From the NCBI GenBank assembly GCA_016790225.1, contig JAEUOZ010000015.1, positions 1-64,000 on the forward strand: a stretch of 64,000 bases of DNA, written 5' to 3'. Below the pieces are notes generated by a model. That model saw only the letters and a program-made list of their open reading frames with translations, was not told where the DNA came from and made no database searches. This document shows, piece by piece, positions 48,327 through 55,845 of this stretch (positions are counted from its first letter, which is position 1; the number at the start of each line of letters is the position of its first letter). This DNA is from Rubrivivax sp. Lineage in GTDB: Bacteria > Pseudomonadota > Gammaproteobacteria > Burkholderiales > Burkholderiaceae. The translations under genes were made by a program, and so were the position numbers.

Positions 48327-50593
48327 AGATCCGCAAGGAGTTGTGGTTCGGCTTCGTCCTGATGGGCCTGCTGATCGCCGGCACCGGCGTGATGCTGCTG
48401 GCCGCGGACAAGATCACCAGCGGGCATCTGGGCCTGATGATGCTGGCGCTGGTGGTGGTGGCCATCATGCTGGGCTTTCCCACGGCCTTCACGCTGATGG
48501 GCATGGGCATGATCTTCACCTGGCTGGCCTATGGCCGGGACTCGGGCAAGACACTGACCCTGATGGTGCAGAGCGCCTTCAAGGTGATGGGCAACGACGT
48601 GCTCATCTCCATCCCGCTGTTCGTCTTCATGGGCTACCTGGTCGAGCGCGCCAACCTGATCGAGAAGCTCTTCAAGAGCCTGCACCTGGCGCTGGCCCGC
48701 GTGCCGGGCTCGCTGGCGGTGGCCACGATCTTCACCTGCGCGGTGTTTGCCACAGCCACGGGCATCGTGGGCGCGGTGGTCACGTTGATGGGCCTGCTGG
48801 CCCTGCCGCAGATGCTGCGCGGCGGCTATGACGTGCGCGTGGCCGCCGGCTCCATCACCGCGGGCGGCTGCCTGGGCATCCTGATCCCGCCTTCGGTGAT
48901 GCTGATCGTCTACGGCGCCACGGCCGGGGTCTCGGTGGTGCAGCTGTATGCCGGCGCCTTCTTCCCCGGGCTGATGCTGGCCGGGCTCTACGTCGTCTAC
49001 GTCATCGTGCTGGCCAAGCTCAAGCCGCACCTGATGCCGCCGCTGTCGGCCGAGCAGCGCTTCGTGCTGCTGCCGCCGGCCACCCAGCGCGTGGCCGAAG
49101 GCGTGTCTGCGCACGCGCTGGCCGGCACCTTGGGCGCGCTGCGGCGGCCCGATCTGGGCGTGCCGCGAGCGCACCTGTGGCGCCTGATCGGCATGGCCGC
49201 GCTGCCCCTGCTGGTGGTGGCCTCCGCCGCGACACTGGCCTGGCACTTCAATACGCGGCCCGTCGAAGCGGCTGCAGCTGCGGATGCCACGCTGGAACGC
49301 ATGGGCACCGGCAGTGCAGCTGCCACCTCGGGAGAAGAAGGTGGCCTGAAGGAACCCGGCGCCAGCGAAGGCGGCCTGAAGGAGCCAGGCGCTGCCGAGG
49401 GAGGCTTGAAGGAGCCCGCGGCCGCGGAAGGCGGCCTGAAGGAACCCGGCGCCGCCGACGGCGGCGTCAAGGAACCCCCAGGCGCGGACGCCGGGGTCAG
49501 GGAACCACCCGGCGCAGACACCGGCGTGAAGGAGCCGCCCGGCGCTGCCGGTGGCGTGCAGGAACCTCCTGGGGCCACGGGTGGCGCGCAGGAGCCCCCC
49601 GGCGTCGCCGCTGCGGCGCCCGCAGCGCCCCAGGCCGAGGCTTCGCGCAGCGCGCCGACGCGGGGCTTCTGGATCGGTCTGGGCGCGGGTGCGCTGGCGC
49701 TTGCGGTCTTCTATGCGCTGCTCAGCTTCCAGCGCCTGGAAATCTTCCGCATGCTGCTGCAGAGCTTCTTCCCGCTGGTGGTGCTGATCCTCGCCGTGCT
49801 GGGCTCCATCGTCTTCGGCCTGACCACACCCACCGAAGCGGCCGCGGTCGGCGCGTTCGGCGGCTATCTGCTGGCCGCCATCTACGCCACCGTGGCCAAG
49901 CGCAAGGACAAGGCCAAGGTGTTTGCGATCTGGCTGCTGCTGTGGGCCCCGGCGCTGATCTGCGTGGGCTGGTTCGGCCTGCATCAGGGGGGCCTCATCG
50001 AGACAGCCGTCTCGCAGGCCTTCGGGATGCTCGCGATCCTGGGTGTGGCGCTGTGGGCGCTGCTGGCCTACCGCCAGGCGGGCCTTCAGAACGAGGTGAA
50101 GGAGTCCGTCTTCCTGACCGCCAAGACCAGCGCCATGGTGTGCTGGCTCTTCGTCGGCTCGGCAATCTTCTCGGCCGCCTTTGCCTTGCTGGGCGGGCAG
50201 GAGCTGGTCGAGAAGTGGGTCATGTCGATGAACCTGACCAAGACCGAGTTCCTGATCCTGAGCCAGGTGATCATCTTCATCCTCGGCTGGCCGCTGGAGT
50301 GGACCGAGATCATCGTGATCTTCATGCCGATCTTCATCCCGCTGCTGGACAACTTCGGCGTGGACCCGCTGTTCTTCGGCCTGCTGGTGGCGCTGAACCT
50401 GCAGACGGCCTTTCTGAGCCCGCCGGTGGCCATGGCGGCGTTCTACCTGAAAGGCGTGAGCCCGCCGCACGTCACCCTGAACCAGATCTTTGCCGGCATG
50501 CTGCCCTTCATGGGCATACAGATCATCGCCATCATCCTGCTCTACCAGTTCCCGGCCATCGGCCTGTGGCTGCCGGAGGTGCTCTACAAGTAG
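48323..50593 (+). CDS. TRAP transporter large permease (DctM/TakM-like) with internal repeat region
   Basis: A 756-aa multi-helix permease, well over the usual 430 to 640 aa. N-terminal half: helices and the family motifs GFPTAFTLMGMG, GNDVLISIPLFVFMGYLVER and GGCLGILIPPSVMLIVYGA. C-terminal half: FGLTTPTEAAAVGAFGGYL, GWPLEWTEIIVIFMPIF and LNLQTAFLSPPVAMAAFYLKG. Between them a hydrophilic region carries nine tandem decapeptides (residues 340-429), flanked by a helix on each side. The extra length is an in-frame insertion between the two halves, and frame and motifs are intact, so it should be functional. Confidence 0.92.
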   Translation: MKIRKELWFGFVLMGLLIAGTGVMLLAADKITSGHLGLMMLALVVVAIMLGFPTAFTLMGMGMIFTWLAYGRDSGKTLTLMVQSAFKVMGNDVLISIPLFVFMGYLVERANLIEKLFKSLHLALARVPGSLAVATIFTCAVFATATGIVGAVVTLMGLLALPQMLRGGYDVRVAAGSITAGGCLGILIPPSVMLIVYGATAGVSVVQLYAGAFFPGLMLAGLYVVYVIVLAKLKPHLMPPLSAEQRFVLLPPATQRVAEGVSAHALAGTLGALRRPDLGVPRAHLWRLIGMAALPLLVVASAATLAWHFNTRPVEAAAAADATLERMGTGSAAATSGEEGGLKEPGASEGGLKEPGAAEGGLKEPAAAEGGLKEPGAADGGVKEPPGADAGVREPPGADTGVKEPPGAAGGVQEPPGATGGAQEPPGVAAAAPAAPQAEASRSAPTRGFWIGLGAGALALAVFYALLSFQRLEIFRMLLQSFFPLVVLILAVLGSIVFGLTTPTEAAAVGAFGGYLLAAIYATVAKRKDKAKVFAIWLLLWAPALICVGWFGLHQGGLIETAVSQAFGMLAILGVALWALLAYRQAGLQNEVKESVFLTAKTSAMVCWLFVGSAIFSAAFALLGGQELVEKWVMSMNLTKTEFLILSQVIIFILGWPLEWTEIIVIFMPIFIPLLDNFGVDPLFFGLLVALNLQTAFLSPPVAMAAFYLKGVSPPHVTLNQIFAGMLPFMGIQIIAIILLYQFPAIGLWLPEVLYK
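49340..49609 (+). repeat. nine tandem 30-bp repeats inside the TRAP permease gene
   Basis: Nine in-frame 30-bp units encode decapeptides: four of type GGLKEPGAAE, then five of type GVKEPPGAD with changing edges (GGVKEPPGAD, AGVREPPGAD, TGVKEPPGAA, GGVQEPPGAT, GGAQEPPGVA). The core EP(P)GA is kept and the flanks vary, which points to expansion by slippage or recombination followed by drift. Boundaries were placed by codon. Confidence 0.95.
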
Positions 50594-50607
50594 CGGTGCG
50601 GCGGCCA

Positions 50608-50642
50608 CCGCGAGCGCTGCCCCGCGCTCGCGGCCGTTTTTC
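50608..50642 (+). terminator. Rho-independent terminator of the TRAP operon
   Basis: A perfect 10-bp stem CCGCGAGCGC/GCGCTCGCGG (50608-50617 and 50624-50633) with loop TGCCCC, then CCG and six T (50637-50642), 15 bases after the large-permease stop. Confidence 0.92.
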
Positions 50643-50692
50643 ACGCCTGATCCATGGATCGCGGGTGGCGCCGGCCGCCTAAGCTGTCGCCC

Positions 50693-53407
50693 ATGAACGA
50701 TTGGGTGCATTCAGCAGTGGCGCCGGTGTCGGCCTTGGACGACACGGAGCCCCTGCGCCTCATCGGCCGGGACGATGCCCACCAGGCGCTGCTGTCGCTG
50801 CTGATGGGCTTCGATCCACAGGCGCCGCGCGGCGCCGTCGTGGTGTCCGAATCCGGGCTGGGCAAGACGGCCCTGCTGCGCGTGGTCGGCGCCAGCGTGC
50901 CCGGCCTGGTGTCGGCGCGGGCGCGCGTGGGCGACAAGCTGGTCCCTTTTTCCACCTTGACACGTCTGCTGCAGCAGCTGCACCAGGGCATGCCGCAGGC
51001 CTTCGACGAGATCGCCTGGCGTGAGCTCGGCGCGGTGATGCCGCCGGCGCTGGCGCCCGCAGCCACCGAGCCCGCGGCCGCCCAGGCCAAGCCGACGGGT
51101 CCCTTGCGTGCCGAGGCCGTGCTGCGTGTGCTGCGGCGAGCAGCGCCCGAACTGGTCGGCTGGATGCTGGACGATCTGCATCTGGCAGACGAATCCTCGC
51201 TCGAGCTGCTGACCGGTGTGATGTTGAACGGCGGGCCCACGGCCCAGCCCTGGGTGATCGCCTCGCAGCCGCCGGCCAGCGGTTCGGTGGCCGAAGGCCT
51301 GCTGGAAGCGGCAGCCGGGCTGGACGGTGTGCCGGCGCTGCTGCTCGGCCCGCTGGATCTGGCCCAGATCTTCGAGTGGATCACCGATTCGCCCCGGCGC
51401 CTGCTGGGTGCGGCGCAATCCGATGCGCTGGCCCTGCGCGCGCACGAGCTCACCGGCGGTGTCCCGCTGCACCTGAAGCTGCTGCTTCACCCGAACCGCC
51501 AGGCGACGCTGGATGGCGCGCATCTCGCGCAGCTCGCCGAAGGGCCTTCGCTGCCCAGCTTGAACGCACTGATCAGCGAACGGCTGGCCCGGCTGCGGCC
51601 CGCGACGCTGGCGGTGGCACGCGTCGCGGCCGTCACCGGGCAGGACTTCAGCTCCGACGCGGTGATGGACTTCACGGGCCTGAACCCGGAGGAGCTCGTC
51701 CAGTCCGTCGACGAAATGAGTGCGCTGGGGCTGTGGGAAGACGACGACTTTGCCCATGCGCGCATCCGCGAGGTCGCGCGCCAGGCCATCCCGGAGGCCA
51801 TGGCACGCAGCGTTCACGCCCATTGCGCCACCTGGCTGGAGGAGAACGGCGGCCAGGCCGCACGCATCGCCGCCCACTGGCAGGCGGCCGGACAGACCCT
51901 GCGCGCCGTGGCGCCGCTGCGCGCCGCCGCCGAACAGGCCCGCACGCTGGGCTGCCTGACCGAGAGCATGGCCTGCCTGAGCCGCGCGGCCGCACTGGCC
52001 GAAGAGAACGGACTCGTGGACGTGGCCTTCGACTGTTATGCCCTGGCCTTCGAGAGCCACACCGAGGCCGTGCGCCACACCGACGGCCTGAGCCTGCTGG
52101 CGCAGATGCAGCGGCTGGCGCAGACACCCGCCCAGCAGGCGCGCACGCTGACGCAGCGCACCTGGCACGCGCTGGTGCATGGTCAGCTCGACGAGGCGAT
52201 TGCGCTGGGCGAGCAGGCCCAGGCCCAGGCCGAACCACTGGATGACGCGGGTCTGCTGGCTGCGGCGCGCCAATACCTGGGCACCGCACTGGGCGTGGCC
52301 GGGCAGCTGCAGCGGGCCTTGCCGCTGCTGCAGGCGGCCGAGCGCTGGGTGGCCACCGACGTGCCGCCCGCCGAACGCGCCAGCTTCTTCAGCAACCACG
52401 CAGCCGTGCTGGACAACCTCGGCCGCGCCGACGAAGCGCGCGCCCTGCACCTGCGCGCCCTGACGCTGGCCGCGCGGCATTCCGACGCGTCGCACCGCGC
52501 GACGCTGCTGGCCAACTACGCACTGAGCCGGCTCGAAGCGGGCGATCCGCTGGGCGCGCGCGAGCTGGGCCAGAAGGCCCAGGCACTGATCGACAGCGGC
52601 GACGCCGAAGCCAGCGGCGCCGGCTTCGTGGCCGTGGTCATGGCCTCGGCCGAGCGTGCGCTGGGGCGTTATGCCCTGGCCATGGACTGGTGCGATCGGG
52701 CCGAGAAGATCCTGGCCGAACGCAACCCGGCGCGCATGGCGGTGGCGCACCTGCTGCGCGCCCATGTCTGGCTCGATCTGGGCCAGCACGAGCGTGCGCT
52801 CGCGCTGCTGGACAGCACCGGGCTGAACCTGTCGCGCGCGCTGCCGGCGCGCCACGCCGTGCGCTGGCTGCTGCTGCTGGCGCGGGCCCAGGCCCGCCAG
52901 GGCCAGCGCGCAGACGCGGCACTGGCCCTGGCGCGCGAGCGGCTGCCCGCCGAGGGATGGCCCGAACTGGCCCTGTGCGTGCAGATGGATGAAGCCCTGC
53001 AAGCTGCACGGCCTGCATCGGCGCGTTCCTTGGCCGAGGTCGCCATGGCCGCGCAGGCACAGAAGCTCTCCGCCATGGCGCTGAGCGCCTGGTTGCACGC
53101 CGCGCTGGCTGCAGCCGATGAGCCGGGCGAAGAGAACCTCGCCGGCCAGGCGGCCGAAGCCGCTCTGGCCCTGATGACCCAGGGCGTGGAACCGGTTCAC
53201 GCCGACCGCGCGCTGCGCTGGCTGGCCCCGGCCTGCGGGCTGGCCGCCACCGGCGAGACGGTGCGTGCACGCGGCCTGCTGCTGCGCGGCCAGCAGTGGC
53301 TGGCCAGCACCGCCGCCGATCAGGTGCCACCGGAATCGCGGCAGACCTTCCTCGACGTTCACCCGCTGAACCGCCGCCTGGGCGACACCCCCCTGCCGGC
53401 TGCCTGA
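50693..53407 (+). CDS. AAA_16/STAND-like ATPase with helical repeats, no HTH
   Basis: A 904-aa protein. The N-terminal region (residues 20-270) is a P-loop ATPase resembling MalT-type regulators: RLIGRDDAHQALLSLL, a Walker A with the unusual VVSESGLGKTALL (Ser where Gly/Ala is normal), Walker B WMLDDLHLADESSLELL, and a winged-helix-like part (VTGQDFSSDAVMDFTG). From about residue 400 on it is an array of TPR-like helices. The typical LuxR DNA-binding domain is absent, so it more likely acts by protein contacts. The gene immediately precedes the chemosensory cluster. Confidence 0.85.
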   Translation: MNDWVHSAVAPVSALDDTEPLRLIGRDDAHQALLSLLMGFDPQAPRGAVVVSESGLGKTALLRVVGASVPGLVSARARVGDKLVPFSTLTRLLQQLHQGMPQAFDEIAWRELGAVMPPALAPAATEPAAAQAKPTGPLRAEAVLRVLRRAAPELVGWMLDDLHLADESSLELLTGVMLNGGPTAQPWVIASQPPASGSVAEGLLEAAAGLDGVPALLLGPLDLAQIFEWITDSPRRLLGAAQSDALALRAHELTGGVPLHLKLLLHPNRQATLDGAHLAQLAEGPSLPSLNALISERLARLRPATLAVARVAAVTGQDFSSDAVMDFTGLNPEELVQSVDEMSALGLWEDDDFAHARIREVARQAIPEAMARSVHAHCATWLEENGGQAARIAAHWQAAGQTLRAVAPLRAAAEQARTLGCLTESMACLSRAAALAEENGLVDVAFDCYALAFESHTEAVRHTDGLSLLAQMQRLAQTPAQQARTLTQRTWHALVHGQLDEAIALGEQAQAQAEPLDDAGLLAAARQYLGTALGVAGQLQRALPLLQAAERWVATDVPPAERASFFSNHAAVLDNLGRADEARALHLRALTLAARHSDASHRATLLANYALSRLEAGDPLGARELGQKAQALIDSGDAEASGAGFVAVVMASAERALGRYALAMDWCDRAEKILAERNPARMAVAHLLRAHVWLDLGQHERALALLDSTGLNLSRALPARHAVRWLLLLARAQARQGQRADAALALARERLPAEGWPELALCVQMDEALQAARPASARSLAEVAMAAQAQKLSAMALSAWLHAALAAADEPGEENLAGQAAEAALALMTQGVEPVHADRALRWLAPACGLAATGETVRARGLLLRGQQWLASTAADQVPPESRQTFLDVHPLNRRLGDTPLPAA

Positions 53408-53413
53408 GCCTTC

Positions 53414-53445
53414 GGGCCGTTGGGCCGCTGGGCCGTTGGGCCGAC
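53414..53445 (+). repeat. short tandem repeat, four 8-bp units
   Basis: GGGCCGTT, GGGCCGCT, GGGCCGTT, GGGCCGAC in direct array just after the ATPase stop. A simple GC-rich repeat in the 180-base spacer before the response regulator gene; no function suggested. Confidence 0.8.
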
Positions 53446-53587
53446 ACGCCCCGGCCCACCACACCGTGGCGGAAAAGAGCCCCAAGCACCGGCTTGTTCG
53501 GCCCGCCTCGGAAGGCCGCCTTTGCGCATCATGCGACTTCCCTCACGCGGAAGGGGCGGCGCCGTGCCGGCCGCCCCCTCAACCGGC

Positions 53588-54454
53588 ATGACTGTCCTGC
53601 ATCGCGTTTCCCTGGTCGGCTTCGGCAGCTTCGAACGCGCGACCTTCGACATGTTCTTCCGCATGGCGCAGCAGCGCGCGCGCCGGCCTTCGGCCCTGGG
53701 CGGCAGCCTCGCGCGGCAACGCGCCTATGTGCAGACGCCGTCGGCGGCCGAGGCAGACATCGTGCTCGTGGACGCTGAAGACAGCCAGGCCGTCGGCCAG
53801 GCCGCCGCCTGGCCCGGGCGCTGCCTGAGCATCGGCGCGCGCGAGCCGGTGTCGGGCGCGGTGGCGCATCTGCGCCGGCCCTTGAACATGTCGCGCCTGC
53901 TCACGCTGCTGGACGAGCTGATGGAGAACGGCATGCGCCTGCCCGAGGCGCTGCACGCAGCGCCTGCGCAGCCTGCAATCGGCACCGCCGGCACCCGCAG
54001 CAGCGGGCCCGAGGCTGCGGACGAGGCCACGGTCCTCGTGGCAGATGGCAGCGAGCTGGCCCGCAAGTTCATGATCCGCTGGCTCGGCCGCCATGGCCTG
54101 GCCGTGCGCGCCGTCTGCAGCGGCGAAGAAGCGCTGCAATGGGTCGCCCAGGGCCGCTTCGAGCTGGTCTTCCTGGACCTCACGATGCCCGGCATCGATG
54201 GCCTTCAGACCTGCCAGCTCATCAAGAAGCGCCCCTACCCCGCCGGCCAGCAGGCGCCCCGCGTGGTGATGCTCACGGCGCGCCATGGCGTGATCGACCG
54301 CGTGCGGGCCTCGCTGGCCGGCTGCGACGCCTTTCTCGGCAAGCCGCTGCACGAGGAATCGCTGCTGCGCCTGATCGAGCCGCTGCTGCGCAAGCGCAGC
54401 CCTCATCCCGCCGAGCGCGAATCCGCGCTGCCGAGCAGCATTCCCGGACCCTGA
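53588..54454 (+). CDS. pseudo-receiver plus receiver fusion protein (Chp-type response regulator)
   Basis: A 288-aa protein. Residues 1-115 have the secondary pattern of a receiver (VSLVGFGSFERATFDMFF, ADIVLVDAEDS, CLSIGARE, HLRRPLNMSRLLTLL) but lack the acidic pair at the start and the conserved lysine, which is Arg. Residues 147-275 form a more normal receiver with Asp197 in FLDLTMPGIDG, threonine in VVMLTARHG and Lys in FLGKPLH. The first acidic pair is reduced to VADGS. The tail is short. The gene is followed by CheW-like, MCP-like and CheA-like genes, as in PilG/PilH-PilI-PilJ-ChpA clusters. Confidence 0.82.
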   Translation: MTVLHRVSLVGFGSFERATFDMFFRMAQQRARRPSALGGSLARQRAYVQTPSAAEADIVLVDAEDSQAVGQAAAWPGRCLSIGAREPVSGAVAHLRRPLNMSRLLTLLDELMENGMRLPEALHAAPAQPAIGTAGTRSSGPEAADEATVLVADGSELARKFMIRWLGRHGLAVRAVCSGEEALQWVAQGRFELVFLDLTMPGIDGLQTCQLIKKRPYPAGQQAPRVVMLTARHGVIDRVRASLAGCDAFLGKPLHEESLLRLIEPLLRKRSPHPAERESALPSSIPGP

Positions 54455-54475
54455 AGAACCGACCGGAGCAGGACC

Positions 54476-55018
54476 ATGGCTGAGCTTTCACCTGACTTGA
54501 CGATGGCCCGCCGGCGCGGCGCGGGCGAGCGCCCGGTGCGCGGCGACGCATCGGCAGCGGCGCACGGCACGGACCGGCTGGCCGGGCAGGCCATCCGCTG
54601 CGGGCGACTGAGCCTGGCCTGGCCCGAGGGCGTGGCCCGGGCGGTGATCGACTGCCCGCCGCTCAGCGCGGTACCCCATGCCGCTCGCTGGCTGGCCGGC
54701 GCAGCGCACATCGATGGCCGCATCGTCCCGGTACTGGACCTGGCGGCCTGGTTCGTGCCCGGCGGTCCCACCTCCAGCGCAGGCTCCTCGGCGCGACTGC
54801 TGCTGCTGGGCGACGGCGACGAGACCTCGGCGATCCTCTTCGAAGGGCTGCCGAGGGAGGTCCAGCTCACGGCCGCCGATCCCGGTGAGGCGCTGGGCTG
54901 CGAACCGGCGCTCAGCCCGTTTGTCATCGGCTATGCCGAGGACGATCCGGCCACCTGGATGCTGGACCACCTGGCCCTGATGCAGGCGCTGCAGGCGCGC
55001 CTGGGCGAAGGCAACTGA
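54476..55018 (+). CDS. CheW-like scaffold protein (PilI-like)
   Basis: A 180-aa protein with a CheW domain after about 35 N-terminal residues; the central WLAGAAHIDGRIVPVLDLAAWF is the recognisable CheW core (normally GxxxxRGxxxPvxDL), here with Asp-Gly-Arg. It would bridge receptor and kinase. A good ribosome site (GGAG) lies before the ATG, 21 bases after the response regulator stop. Confidence 0.85.
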   Translation: MAELSPDLTMARRRGAGERPVRGDASAAAHGTDRLAGQAIRCGRLSLAWPEGVARAVIDCPPLSAVPHAARWLAGAAHIDGRIVPVLDLAAWFVPGGPTSSAGSSARLLLLGDGDETSAILFEGLPREVQLTAADPGEALGCEPALSPFVIGYAEDDPATWMLDHLALMQALQARLGEGN

Positions 55019-55142
55019 AAGGCCTGCCGAACCTGCAGGACACCACAAGCCGGTGCGCGCCGGGAACCTGCCGCCCCAGCGCCGCCGCACCCACCCCAAC
55101 CCGACTTTCCCACTCCGCGAGCCCGACGCTCGCCTCACCACC

Positions 55143-55799
55143 ATGAAGCACACCGCCCGTCACCTCACCCTGGTCGCTGCCCTGAGCCTGGTCTCCCTCG
55201 CCGCTTCGGCGGGGCGCCCGCTGGCCGTGGATGACGCCAATACCAATGACAAGGGCAAGGGCCACGTCGAGGCCTGGCTCACCAAGGCCGACGGCGTGAG
55301 CCTGTTCAGCATCGCCCCGGCCTATGCGGTGGGCGAAGGACTGGAGATCGGTGGCCTGCTCTCGCGCGAATCCAACTCCGGGCTGCGCGTCTCGGCCGCC
55401 CAGCTGAAGTGGCGCATCACGGCGAGCCAGGCCCAGGGCTGCAATGTCGCCGCGACGCTGGGCGTCACCCGGGCCAGCATCGGCGGAGCCAGCGCCAGCG
55501 GCAGCTACGTCACCGGCCTGGGCAGCTGCAACTTCGGCCAACACGGCAGCGCGCACGCCAATCTGGGCATGACGCGTGTCAACGGAGGTGGCGGTACGGC
55601 AACCAGCTGGGGCATCGCCTACGAGCGCGCGTTCGGCGCGGTCACGCCGCACATCGAATGGTTCGGCTCGGAGGGCAGCAAGCCCACGCTGCAGATCGGC
55701 CTGCGCGGCCAGGTTGCGGACAACCTGCAGCTGGACGGCAGCGTCGGCGTCGTCGATGGCGAGACGATCTACTCGCTGGGCGTGAAGTTCACGTTCTGA
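55143..55799 (+). CDS. predicted outer-membrane beta-barrel protein
   Basis: A 218-aa protein with a signal peptide (cleavage at about ASAGR), then alternating-hydrophobicity beta strands (for example GHVEAWLTKADGV and LQIGLRGQVADNLQLDG) and a terminal phenylalanine (LGVKFTF), the hallmark for outer-membrane insertion. Glycine- and serine-rich loops are present. No family is recognised. It sits inside the chemosensory gene cluster, between the CheW-like and MCP-like genes. Confidence 0.72.
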   Translation: MKHTARHLTLVAALSLVSLAASAGRPLAVDDANTNDKGKGHVEAWLTKADGVSLFSIAPAYAVGEGLEIGGLLSRESNSGLRVSAAQLKWRITASQAQGCNVAATLGVTRASIGGASASGSYVTGLGSCNFGQHGSAHANLGMTRVNGGGGTATSWGIAYERAFGAVTPHIEWFGSEGSKPTLQIGLRGQVADNLQLDGSVGVVDGETIYSLGVKFTF

Positions 55800-55845
55800 C
55801 CGGCGGGCCCTCCCTTTGCGCCTGCCTGTGGGGCCGCTGTCGACC

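Noticed and set aside
49340..49609. CRISPR array
   Set aside because: The units are directly adjacent without spacers and stay in frame as coding decapeptides; no cas gene is present.
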